64,000 bases of DNA from UBA1351 sp963677625 (lineage in GTDB: Bacteria > Bacillota > Clostridia > Lachnospirales > Vallitaleaceae): the NCBI GenBank assembly GCA_963677625.2, contig CAXXSW010000012.1, forward strand, positions 248,001 to 312,000, read 5' to 3'. Positions 1 through 7,863 of the stretch are shown here, one piece after another. The position numbers were made by a program, and so were the translations under genes. Position 1 is the stretch's first letter. Each line of letters begins with the position of its first letter. The notes beneath the pieces were generated by a model, which did not search any database, was not told where the DNA came from, and was given only the letters and a program-made list of their open reading frames with translations.

Positions 1-1
1 T

Positions 2-1276
2 TCTGTTGAAATGTGGGGAGGAGCTACCTTTGATGCCTGCCTCCGTTTTCTAAAAGAAGACCCATGGCAGAGATTGAGAGACCTTAGGGCTGGATTTAAA
101 AATACAAAGATGCAGATGCTTCTTAGAGGGCAAAATGTTCTCGGTTATCGCCATTATGCGGATGATGTTGTTGAGTATTTTATCGAGAAGGCTATTTATA
201 ATGGTATTGATATAATCAGAATTTTCGATGCCCTCAATGATACCCGAAATCTTGAAACTGCCATTAAAGCTACTAAAAGAGAAAAGGGGCATGCTCAAGT
301 TGCTGTTTCTTATACATTAAGTGACTATCATACACTTGACTATTATGCGAAACTGGCTAAAGAACTCGAAAATATGGGTGCAGATTCTATCTGTATTAAA
401 GATATGGCTGGTTTGCTAGTGCCTTATGAGGCTACTAAATTAGTGAAGACAATTAAGGAAGTTACATCTCTTCCTCTTCAGATGCATGCACATTATACAT
501 CTGGTGTTGCATCTATGACTTACCTAAAAGCTGTTGAAGCGGGAGCAGATATTATTGACTGTGCTATCAGTCCTTTTGCCCTTGGTACTGCCCAACCGGC
601 AACAGAGGTTATGGTTGAAACCTTCAAGGGAACAGAGTTTGATACCGGCTATGATCAAGAACTTCTTTCAGAGATTGCTGATTATTTCAGACCCATGAGA
701 GAGGAAGCTTTGGATTCTGGTCTTATGAATCCAAAAGTTCTTGGCGTTAATATTAAGACTCTTTTATACCAAGTTCCTGGTGGCATGTTGTCTAACCTTG
801 TCAGTCAACTTCAAACTCAAGGTGCTGAGGATAAATATTATGAGGTTCTTGAGGAAATTCCAAAGGTTCGAGCTGATTATGGGTACCCGCCTTTAGTAAC
901 TCCTTCAAGTCAAATTGTTGGTACTCAAGCAGTTATGAATGTTCTTGCAGGTGAAAGATATAAGATTGTTACTAAAGAATCAAAAGCTCTTGTTCGTGGT
1001 GAGTATGGACGTACACCAATGCCTATTTCCGATGAAATCAAGAAAAAAGTTATTGGTGATGAAGAGCAGATTACCTGTCGACCGGCTGATTTGATTAAAC
1101 CAGAACTTGACCGCTTGCGTAAAGAGGCTGAAAAGTGGATGAAACAAGATGAAGATGTTTTATCATATGCTTTATTTACGCAGGTTGCTGAAGAATTCTT
1201 TAAATATCGTCAAGCTCAAGATGAGAAAATTGATCCTAATGTAGCTGATTTAGAGGCTGGGGCATATCCTGTTTAA
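2..1276 (+). CDS. Oxaloacetate decarboxylase alpha / pyruvate carboxylase subunit B (5' partial)
   Basis: This is a carboxyltransferase-domain protein of the family that moves a carboxyl group between oxaloacetate or pyruvate and biotin. The reading frame is open to the left edge, so the start and about 40 residues lie outside the window; 424 residues are seen. Family motifs visible are EMWGGATFDACLRFL, the RGQNVLGY segment, KDMAGLL, which carries the conserved Lys, and HAHYTSG with metal-ligand histidines. The protein ends at AGAYPV with no biotinyl domain, so the biotin carrier must be a separate polypeptide, as in decarboxylase complexes or split pyruvate carboxylases. A strong terminator follows. 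I cannot decide between decarboxylase and carboxylase roles without the upstream neighbours. Confidence 0.9.
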   Translation, partial: SVEMWGGATFDACLRFLKEDPWQRLRDLRAGFKNTKMQMLLRGQNVLGYRHYADDVVEYFIEKAIYNGIDIIRIFDALNDTRNLETAIKATKREKGHAQVAVSYTLSDYHTLDYYAKLAKELENMGADSICIKDMAGLLVPYEATKLVKTIKEVTSLPLQMHAHYTSGVASMTYLKAVEAGADIIDCAISPFALGTAQPATEVMVETFKGTEFDTGYDQELLSEIADYFRPMREEALDSGLMNPKVLGVNIKTLLYQVPGGMLSNLVSQLQTQGAEDKYYEVLEEIPKVRADYGYPPLVTPSSQIVGTQAVMNVLAGERYKIVTKESKALVRGEYGRTPMPISDEIKKKVIGDEEQITCRPADLIKPELDRLRKEAEKWMKQDEDVLSYALFTQVAEEFFKYRQAQDEKIDPNVADLEAGAYPV

Positions 1277-1334
1277 ATCGGTATTCACATAGGGAGATGC
1301 TAGTGGTTTGACTTACTGGTAGCTGTTAGATTTT

Positions 1335-1374
1335 AAAGCTGTTGCATATTGAGGTGCAACAGCTTTGTTCTTCT
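1335..1374 (+). terminator. Intrinsic terminator of the carboxyltransferase gene
   Basis: A perfect 12-bp stem (1335-1346 with 1355-1366, arms AAAGCTGTTGCA and its complement) closes an 8-nt loop and is followed by the T-rich GTTCTTCT. Confidence 0.85.
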
Positions 1375-1422
1375 ATAGAAAAGTTCTAATTGTAAGAAGT
1401 ATGAAATGCAGGAAAAATATAA

Positions 1423-1480
1423 TGCATATGCAATTTTGTCATAGTGATAACTTGATAAATCGTACCCATTAGTTTATAAT
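1423..1480 (+). promoter_or_regulatory. Promoter of the RpiR-family regulator, with an upstream palindrome
   Basis: The -35 TTGATA (1452-1457) and -10 TATAAT (1475-1480) are separated by exactly 17 bp, a near-consensus housekeeping promoter. A perfect 10-bp palindrome TGCATATGCA lies at 1423-1432, 19 bp upstream of the -35, where an activator or autoregulator could bind. The palindrome as an operator is inference. The rest of the 290-bp gap from 1277 holds only the terminator at 1335-1374. Confidence 0.75.
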
Positions 1481-1566
1481 AGTAGGATAATGAAAGTACA
1501 GACACAATCTCATTCATTTTTCGAATAATTGAATGGCAGAGCATGATCTGAATCAAGGAGGGTGAC

Positions 1567-2466
1567 ATGCAAAGACAGAACGATTTGATTCGTAGGATTA
1601 ACGAAAGCTATAACAAGTTAAGTAAAGGGCAGAAACTATTAGCGAATTATATTATAGATCATTATGAAAAAGCCGTATTCCTGACAGCCGCGAAGTTGGG
1701 CAAAATCGTTGGTGTCAGTGAATCGACAGTTGTCCGGTTTGCCAACGAATTAGGTTATGATGGTTACCCAAAATTACAACGGGCCCTAGAAGAGCTCGTA
1801 AAAACAAAACTGACATCTATTCAAAGGGTGGAAGTTACTTCCGATAGGATTGACAAAGGAAACATCCTTAAATTTGTTCTTCATTCTGATATGGAAAAAA
1901 TTAAACATACTATGGAAGAGATTGATGAAGCAACCTTTAATCAAGCCGTTGAGAGTATTTTAAAGGCTGAGACTATTTATATAGTCGGTGTAAGGTCTAG
2001 TGCTGCTCTTGCTAGTTTTATGGGCTTTTACTTCAATCTAATTTTTGATAATGTCAAATTAATCCATACCAATAGTGTGAGCGAAATGTTTGAACAGATT
2101 CATCGTATTAGCTCTAAGGATGTCATTATTGGGATATCATTCCCAAGATACTCAAAACGAACACTTAAGGCGATGGAATATGCAAAGCGATGTGAAGCTT
2201 CAGTTGTTACTATTACTGATAGCCATTTATCGCCTATGGTTCAATTTGCTGATTCATCACTTATAGCACGAAGCGATATGGTTTCTTTTGTAGACTCTTT
2301 GGTTGCTCCTTTGTCATTGATTAATGCGATCATAGTAGCTCTGAGTATTAAGAAAAAAGACTCCTTGGTAAATTCCCTAGAAAGTCTTGAGCGAATTTGG
2401 AACGAATATCAAGTGTATGATAATGACGATGATATTAATATTAATTATAATTTAGGTATTAAATAG
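1567..2466 (+). CDS. MurR/RpiR family transcriptional regulator (HTH + SIS)
   Basis: This DNA-binding regulator of 299 residues has an N-terminal HTH_6 domain (residues about 1-77; the helix-turn-helix covers AAKLGKIVGVSESTVVRFANELGY) and a C-terminal SIS phosphosugar-binding fold (about 125-260; GVRSSAALASFMGFYF, then VIGISFPRYSKRTLKAM). The family usually controls sugar or amino-sugar genes in response to a phosphosugar. No sugar genes are adjacent, so the target is unknown. The start is supported by AAGGAGGGTGAC just upstream. It has its own near-consensus promoter and probably leads transcription into the downstream flavoprotein gene, 7 bp away. Confidence 0.9.
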   Translation: MQRQNDLIRRINESYNKLSKGQKLLANYIIDHYEKAVFLTAAKLGKIVGVSESTVVRFANELGYDGYPKLQRALEELVKTKLTSIQRVEVTSDRIDKGNILKFVLHSDMEKIKHTMEEIDEATFNQAVESILKAETIYIVGVRSSAALASFMGFYFNLIFDNVKLIHTNSVSEMFEQIHRISSKDVIIGISFPRYSKRTLKAMEYAKRCEASVVTITDSHLSPMVQFADSSLIARSDMVSFVDSLVAPLSLINAIIVALSIKKKDSLVNSLESLERIWNEYQVYDNDDDININYNLGIK

Positions 2467-2473
2467 GTAAGTA

Positions 2474-3712
2474 ATGAATAAGACAATTGTTATTGGAGGA
2501 GGACCTGCAGGAATGATGGCGGCATATAGTGCTGCCAAATATGGCGCGCAGGTTGTTCTTTTGGAAAAAAATGAAAAATTGGGAAAGAAACTATATATTA
2601 CCGGTAAGGGAAGGTGTAATATCACCAATGATTCTGATGTGGAAAATCATCTGGCTCAGATTACATGTAATAGGAAGTTTATGTATAGTTCTCTTTATAC
2701 CTTTGATTCATATGCTGCGATTCAGTTTTTTAATGAACATGGCCTTTTAACTAAGGTTGAACGTGGTAATAGGGTCTTTCCTGTGTCAGATAAATCTAAT
2801 GATGTAATCAAGACATTTCATAAAGCCCTTCTTGAAGTCGGCGTAGATATACGTTTAAGGGTAAATGTACTTGGAATAAATCATGAAGGTGGTAGGATAA
2901 AAGAACTTGAAACAAACCAAGGGGTTATAACAGCGGATAACATTGTTATTGCAACCGGTGGTTTGTCTTATCCAATTACGGGATCAGATGGATCAGGATT
3001 TAAGATGGCGAGGCAAATAGGGCATGAGATTACCAGCACATTTCCCGGGTTGGTTCCTTTTGAGACAAGGGATGAAGATGTGAAATCTCTTCAGGGACTT
3101 GCTCTTAGAAATGTAGAGCTAACCCTTTACGATAATAAGGATATAGTTTTATATAAGGAGTTAGGTGAAATGCTTTTTACTCATTTTGGCCTATCGGGTC
3201 CTTTAGTCTTGTCTGCCAGTTCTCATATTCCAAGATCGAGTTCAGCAAAAAAATGTCGAGTTACCATTGATATGAAACCTGCCATGGACGAACAAAAGTT
3301 GGATAAAAGGATTTTACGTGACTTTGACAAGTATCAGAAGAAAACGATAAAAAATGGGTTAGTAGATTTAATGCCAGCTTCTATGATTCCAATAATGATT
3401 CAGCGGCTTGGAGTTGATGAACATACCCATATATATGATATTACAAAAGAAGTTAGACAAGAGTTAGTTAAACTTCTTAAAGCGTTTCCAATAGGTATTA
3501 AGGATCTTAGAAGTTATAAGGAAGCCATTATAACAAGAGGCGGAATTAACTTAGATAATATTGATCCCCATACTATGGAATCCAAATTGATAAAAGGTTT
3601 GTATTTTGCTGGTGAGATTTTGGATTTGGATGCCTATACAGGTGGATATAACTTACAGATAGCTTATTCAACAGGTTATTTAGCTGGTATGTCAATAGGA
3701 ACAAAGGAGTAA
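2474..3712 (+). CDS. NAD(P)/FAD-dependent oxidoreductase, HI0933/YhiN (BaiN-like) family
   Basis: The 412-residue flavoprotein has an N-terminal Rossmann dinucleotide-binding motif (IVIGGGPAGMMAA) followed by the family signature GKKLYITGKGRCNITN, and a C-terminal FAD-contact region FAGEILDLDAYTGGYNLQIA. These are hallmarks of the HI0933-like (PF03486) family. Its physiological substrate is not established for most members; BaiN in a bile-acid-metabolising Clostridium is one assigned case and does not transfer here. In Clostridia this gene is often found just before aroH and cmk, as here. The ribosome binding site is weak (GGTAAG). Confidence 0.88.
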   Translation: MNKTIVIGGGPAGMMAAYSAAKYGAQVVLLEKNEKLGKKLYITGKGRCNITNDSDVENHLAQITCNRKFMYSSLYTFDSYAAIQFFNEHGLLTKVERGNRVFPVSDKSNDVIKTFHKALLEVGVDIRLRVNVLGINHEGGRIKELETNQGVITADNIVIATGGLSYPITGSDGSGFKMARQIGHEITSTFPGLVPFETRDEDVKSLQGLALRNVELTLYDNKDIVLYKELGEMLFTHFGLSGPLVLSASSHIPRSSSAKKCRVTIDMKPAMDEQKLDKRILRDFDKYQKKTIKNGLVDLMPASMIPIMIQRLGVDEHTHIYDITKEVRQELVKLLKAFPIGIKDLRSYKEAIITRGGINLDNIDPHTMESKLIKGLYFAGEILDLDAYTGGYNLQIAYSTGYLAGMSIGTKE

Positions 3713-3715
3713 ATA

Positions 3716-4072
3716 ATGATATCAATACGAGGTGCTATAACAGTAGAAGAAAATACTGAAGAGTCAATACTTGAAGGAACAAGAATAATGTTGGAGGAAA
3801 TTATATCTGCCAATGACCTTAAAGATGAGGAGATTGTAGATATCTATTTTACAGCGACTAAGGATTTAACCAAGGTGTATCCAGCAGTTGCCGCCAGACA
3901 GATAGGACTTACTGACTGTTCCCTCATTTGTGTCCAGGAAATGTATGTTGAAGGGTCACTGACCATGTGCATAAGAGCCTTGGTACATGCCCTTAAACCT
4001 TGTTGTCAAAAGGATGCAAAACATGTATACTTAAAAAAGGCTAAAATTCTAAGACCAGATATTAGCTCATAA
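3716..4072 (+). CDS. aroH: Chorismate mutase, AroH class
   Basis: This 118-residue protein is a monofunctional AroH-fold chorismate mutase, converting chorismate to prephenate for phenylalanine and tyrosine synthesis. Visible signatures are the start MISIRGAITVEENT, with the Arg that contacts substrate, the segment FTATKDLTKVYPAVAARQIG and MCIRALVH. Length matches the family (about 120). It begins 3 bp after the flavoprotein stop, with AAGGAG upstream. The prephenate dehydratase that uses its product is encoded separately at 9166-9996. Confidence 0.93.
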   Translation: MISIRGAITVEENTEESILEGTRIMLEEIISANDLKDEEIVDIYFTATKDLTKVYPAVAARQIGLTDCSLICVQEMYVEGSLTMCIRALVHALKPCCQKDAKHVYLKKAKILRPDISS

Positions 4073-4095
4073 TTTATGAATTTACGGAGAAAAAG

Positions 4096-4797
4096 ATGAT
4101 TAATATTGCAATTGACGGACCTGCAGGAGCAGGGAAGAGTACAATAGCTAAACTACTTGCAAAGAGACTTTCTATTTTATATGTAGATACAGGTGCTATG
4201 TATAGGGCGATTGGTTACTATGTCAGTGAAAACTATGGTGAAGAAATTACTCCTGGAGTTGATGATATTAGTAGTAATCCAGTTTTAAATGCTTTTATTG
4301 AGGAGAACATTGATCAAATACATATAGAACTTAAATACCATGAAGGAGAACAACATATTTTCCTTAATGGAGAAGATGTCTCTCTTCTTATAAGAACGCC
4401 TTTCATCGGGCAAATGGCTTCTATCGTCTCGGCCAATGCCAAAGTCAGGATGTATGGGGTTGAACTGCAACGAGAAATCGCTTCTAAGTCAGACGTGATT
4501 ATGGATGGGCGAGATATTGGTAGTTTTGTCATCCCTGATGCCCCACTTAAGGTGTATTTGACAGCATCTTCTAAGGTTAGAGGTCAAAGGCGTTATGAAC
4601 AATTAGTAGAAAAGGGTGAGTCACCTAATCTTAATCAATTAATTGAAGAGATTGAAGCAAGAGATTATCGTGATATGAATAGGGAGTTTGCACCTCTAAA
4701 GAAGGCTGATGATGCTCTTGTCGTTGATACTTCTGATATGACTATTGATCAAGTTGTTGATACTATCGAAGGTTTGGCAAAGGATGTGTTCAAGTAA
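4096..4797 (+). CDS. cmk: Cytidylate kinase
   Basis: This kinase phosphorylates CMP and dCMP. The 233-residue protein starts with the P-loop IDGPAGAGKST, followed by VDTGAMYRAIGYY, which is the NMP-binding segment, and MDGRDIGSFVIPDA; the lid region contains RRYEQL. Length is typical. The stop codon overlaps the ispH start codon by one base, which indicates translational coupling in the cmk-ispH-rpsA cluster common in Clostridia. Confidence 0.96.
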   Translation: MINIAIDGPAGAGKSTIAKLLAKRLSILYVDTGAMYRAIGYYVSENYGEEITPGVDDISSNPVLNAFIEENIDQIHIELKYHEGEQHIFLNGEDVSLLIRTPFIGQMASIVSANAKVRMYGVELQREIASKSDVIMDGRDIGSFVIPDAPLKVYLTASSKVRGQRRYEQLVEKGESPNLNQLIEEIEARDYRDMNREFAPLKKADDALVVDTSDMTIDQVVDTIEGLAKDVFK

Positions 4798-5660
4798 TGC
4801 AAGTTATTGTTGCCAGAACAGCCGGTTTCTGCTTCGGTGTCAGTCGTTCAGTTAAAAAAGTAAATGAATTAATGGAACAAAATGAAGAGGGGACTATCTA
4901 TACCTTTGGACCAATTATACATAATCCTCAAGTGGTTAATGAACTGACCCAAAAAGGCCTTGAAATACTTTCTCTTGAAGGGCTTGAAGAGGGAATTCCT
5001 AAAGAGGATGACAAGGTTTTGATTCGGTCCCATGGTATCTCGGAATCAACCCAAGTTAAGCTTATGGCTTGTGGAGCATCAATAATTGATTCTACCTGCC
5101 CTTATGTAAAAAAAATACATAGACTTGTTAGGGAGGCTAGTGAAGAAGATTTTGACGTTATTATTGTGGGCAATAAAAACCATCCGGAAATCGTTGGTAT
5201 AGCAGGATGGGTAAAAACTAAAGTTCATTATATCAATTCTTTGGAAGATGTTCACAAAGTGAAGTTGGATAAAGATACAAAGTATTCAATTGTTGCACAA
5301 ACAACCTTTAATAATACTTTGTATCATCAGATATTAAATGAATTGCAAAAACAATCTGTTCATGTTATTATTAACGAGACTGTTTGCCAGGCGACTATGG
5401 ACAGACAGATTGAAGCCAGAGAGCTTTCAAAGAAAGTCACCAAAATGATTGTGATTGGTGGGAAGAATTCAAGTAATACGAGAAAGCTCTATGAGATTTG
5501 TAAGCGTCAATGTGAGGATACTTACCACATTGAAACTATAGAAGATTTGGTGTTGAATGTTTTTACTGTTAATGATATTATAGGAATAACGGCAGGAGCG
5601 TCAACTCCGAAGAATATTATCGAGGAGGTCATTTCGAATGTCAGAAATGTCGAATTTTGA
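4797..5660 (+). CDS. ispH: 4-hydroxy-3-methylbut-2-enyl diphosphate reductase
   Basis: IspH is the [4Fe-4S] enzyme that makes IPP and DMAPP in the last step of the MEP isoprenoid pathway. The 287-residue protein has the three cluster cysteines in GFCFGVSRSV (Cys12), DSTCPYVKKIH and ETVCQATMDRQ, with RSHGISEST and TAGASTPKNIIEEV completing the family pattern. Its last 23 bp overlap the start of rpsA. In many Clostridia IspH and an S1-repeat protein are fused in one polypeptide; here they are separate frames that overlap. Confidence 0.96.
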   Translation: MQVIVARTAGFCFGVSRSVKKVNELMEQNEEGTIYTFGPIIHNPQVVNELTQKGLEILSLEGLEEGIPKEDDKVLIRSHGISESTQVKLMACGASIIDSTCPYVKKIHRLVREASEEDFDVIIVGNKNHPEIVGIAGWVKTKVHYINSLEDVHKVKLDKDTKYSIVAQTTFNNTLYHQILNELQKQSVHVIINETVCQATMDRQIEARELSKKVTKMIVIGGKNSSNTRKLYEICKRQCEDTYHIETIEDLVLNVFTVNDIIGITAGASTPKNIIEEVISNVRNVEF

Positions 5661-6756
5661 ACAAATGCTAGAGGAATCTCTAGTGCAAATTCATAGAGGA
5701 GAAATCGTTGAAGGCACAATCATTGGTGTGAATTCTGATGAGATATATGTAAACATTGGTTATAAGTCTGACGGTATCATTCCTCGTAGTGAATTTTCTA
5801 ATTTATCTACTGTGGATTTAACTAAAGAAGTTGAAGCAGGAGCAACAATCCGCGCAAAAGTACTTCGTGTCAATGATGGTGAAGGTCAAGTGCTATTGAC
5901 TTATAAACGTCTTAAGGCTGAAGAAGGTCTTCAATATGTTGAAGAACTGTTTAACTCAGGAGAAGAAGTTACGGCGAAGGTCAACCTTGTTCTCAAAGGT
6001 GGTCTGGTTGTCATCATCAAAGAAGTTAGAGTCTTTATTCCAGCTTCATTGGTATCTGATGAATATGTATCAGACTTAGAACAATTCAAGGATCAGGAAT
6101 TAACTTTTGTTATTACTGAGTTTAACTTGAGAAAGAACCGTATAATCGGTAACAGAAGAATCTTAATTGAAAAAGAAAAGAATGCAAGACTAGCAGAAAT
6201 ATTCGAAACACTTTCACCTGGTGATGTTAAGATGGGTATCGTTAAGAATATTACAGATTACGGTGCATTTGTAAACATCGATGGTATTGATGGGCTTGTG
6301 CATATTTCTGAATTATCATGGGGACGTATTCGTTCACCTAAAGATGTTGTCAAAGTTGGTGATGAAGTTAAGGTTCGTGTACTGGATATTAATAAGGATA
6401 AGAGAAAAATCTCATTGTCAATGAAATTTGATGATGAAAATCCATGGAATGATGCTGAAGATAAGTACGCAGTAGGAAATACTGTGACTGGTAAAGTTGC
6501 AAGAATGACAGATTTCGGTGCTTTTGTTGAACTTGAAACAGGTGTTGATGCATTACTTCATGTTTCTCAAATCTCAGTTAAACATGTTGAGAAACCATCA
6601 GATGTTCTTAGTGCAGGTGATGAAGTTACAGCAGTAGTAACTGATCTTAATCTTAAAGAGAAGAAAATCAGCTTATCCGTAAAAGAGCTTGAGAAAACAA
6701 GCGAAGTACCAGCGGTTGAAGTTGAAACAGTTGAAGAAGAAGCTACTGAAGAGTAG
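5638..6756 (+). CDS. rpsA: Ribosomal protein S1 homologue (four S1 repeats)
   Basis: This RNA-binding protein of 372 residues contains four S1 repeats at roughly 19-88, 103-172, 188-257 and 273-343; the third and fourth are the best conserved (GIVKNITDYGAFVNIDGIDG and GKVARMTDFGAFVELETGVD). An acidic tail ends the protein. Firmicute S1 homologues usually have four repeats and differ from the six-repeat enteric S1. The start ATG is preceded by GAGGAGGTC lying inside the ispH frame. A strong terminator follows. Confidence 0.92.
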   Translation: MSEMSNFEQMLEESLVQIHRGEIVEGTIIGVNSDEIYVNIGYKSDGIIPRSEFSNLSTVDLTKEVEAGATIRAKVLRVNDGEGQVLLTYKRLKAEEGLQYVEELFNSGEEVTAKVNLVLKGGLVVIIKEVRVFIPASLVSDEYVSDLEQFKDQELTFVITEFNLRKNRIIGNRRILIEKEKNARLAEIFETLSPGDVKMGIVKNITDYGAFVNIDGIDGLVHISELSWGRIRSPKDVVKVGDEVKVRVLDINKDKRKISLSMKFDDENPWNDAEDKYAVGNTVTGKVARMTDFGAFVELETGVDALLHVSQISVKHVEKPSDVLSAGDEVTAVVTDLNLKEKKISLSVKELEKTSEVPAVEVETVEEEATEE

Positions 6757-6806
6757 TCATAATTCGTTAACAATTTGTACTAAAAAAATATTATATTTTA
6801 TGTTAT

Positions 6807-6842
6807 AATAAAGCATGTCTTTTGGGACATGCTTTATTTATT
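6807..6842 (+). terminator. Intrinsic terminator after rpsA
   Basis: A 13-bp stem (6807-6819 with 6826-6838; core AAAGCATGTC) has a 6-nt loop and is followed by a T-rich tail, closing the transcription unit that includes cmk-ispH-rpsA. Confidence 0.85.
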
Positions 6843-6890
6843 GCCATAAAGCCTAGCTTTAGGCAAGTATATAGTTTTAGACAAGTAGAG
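6841..6890 (+). repeat. Hairpin and short direct repeat upstream of cheR
   Basis: A stem of TGCC plus TAAAGC pairing with GCTTTA plus GGCA (6842-6865, one bulged A, loop CTA) follows the rpsA terminator. It overlaps a direct repeat, TTTAGGCAAGTA at 6858-6869 and TTTAGACAAGTA at 6876-6887. The second copy extends into GACAAGTAGAG, an 11-mer also present before the EAL gene at 16470-16480. Function is unknown. Confidence 0.4.
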
Positions 6891-6985
6891 GATATCTTAA
6901 TTATTTCAAATAGATAAACGAGAATAAAATTACAAAAATACGAATAGATATTAGCTCTAATATTGGTGGGCAAAGATAGGAGTAG

Positions 6986-7774
6986 ATGATGGTAAAAGAT
7001 TACGAGGCTTTTAAGGCTGAGGTGTATAAGGTTTCAACGATTGATTTGAATGCTTATAAAGAGCGTCAAATGAAGAGAAGATTGGATTCTCTTATTAAAA
7101 AAAATGGATTTGATGGTTATGATGACTACGTAAAAGCTCTTCGACTAAAGGGAGAGGTTTATGACGAATTCATTACTTATATGACCATTAATGTTTCTGA
7201 ATTTTTTAGAAATACCAATCAATGGAAAGTTCTTGAAGAAACTATTTTCCCATATCTCTTTGATAAATTCGGGTCAAATCTCACGATTTGGTCAGCAGCA
7301 TGTTCTACTGGAGATGAACCTTATTCATTGGCCATGGTTCTTAGTCGATTTATGCCCTTAACCAAAGTGAAAATTATAGCTACTGATATTGATGAACAAA
7401 TATTATCAAAGGCAAAGGTTGGACTTTATAATGAAAAAAGTATTGCGGGAGTACCTAAAGACCTTAGGGATAAATATTTTGAAAAAATCGGTCAGTCCTA
7501 TAAGGTAAAAGATGAGGTGAAACGCTGTATTCAATTTAAACAACATAATTTACTGAAGGACCCTTATCCAAAGAATGTTGATCTTATTGTCTGTAGAAAT
7601 GTATTAATATATTTTACTGAAGAAGCTAAAGATGAAATATATAAAAAGTTTAATAGTTCTATGAAGAAAGATGGGATGCTCTTTGTTGGGAGTACAGAAC
7701 AGATTATCCAGTGTCAGCGTTACAATTTTGTTTCAGACTATACATTCTTTTATAAAAAGCTTGGTAATATATAG
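6986..7774 (+). CDS. cheR: CheR-type chemoreceptor methyltransferase
   Basis: This 262-residue protein is predicted to methylate glutamates of chemoreceptors using S-adenosylmethionine. The N-terminal helical domain carries VYKVSTIDLNAYKERQMKRR and the segment TINVSEFFRN; the SAM-binding domain has IWSAACSTGDEPYSLAM, ATDIDEQIL and DLIVCRNVLIYF. It stands alone, away from other chemotaxis genes. Two ATGs are adjacent (6986 and 6989); the AGGAG at 6978-6982 suits the second slightly better. A chemoreceptor gene lies at 52070. Confidence 0.93.
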   Translation: MMVKDYEAFKAEVYKVSTIDLNAYKERQMKRRLDSLIKKNGFDGYDDYVKALRLKGEVYDEFITYMTINVSEFFRNTNQWKVLEETIFPYLFDKFGSNLTIWSAACSTGDEPYSLAMVLSRFMPLTKVKIIATDIDEQILSKAKVGLYNEKSIAGVPKDLRDKYFEKIGQSYKVKDEVKRCIQFKQHNLLKDPYPKNVDLIVCRNVLIYFTEEAKDEIYKKFNSSMKKDGMLFVGSTEQIIQCQRYNFVSDYTFFYKKLGNI

Positions 7775-7809
7775 TCTTTGTCGCTAAAAATGAATATTTA
7801 TTAATTAAG

Positions 7810-7848
7810 AAGCTGTATGTCTTGAATTTAGACTTACAGCTTTCATTT
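7810..7848. terminator. Bidirectional terminator between convergent genes
   Basis: Arms of 13 nt (7810-7822 and 7830-7842) pair with a single mismatch around a 7-nt loop. They lie between cheR on the + strand and the convergent minus-strand gene, with A/T-rich flanks on both sides, so the hairpin can serve both. Confidence 0.6.
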
Positions 7849-7863
7849 ATATATTAATAAAGT

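Noticed and set aside
6775..6809. Promoter with TATAAT at 6804-6809
   Set aside because: The nearest -35-like TTGTAC is 23 bp away and the -10 lies in the left arm of the rpsA terminator.
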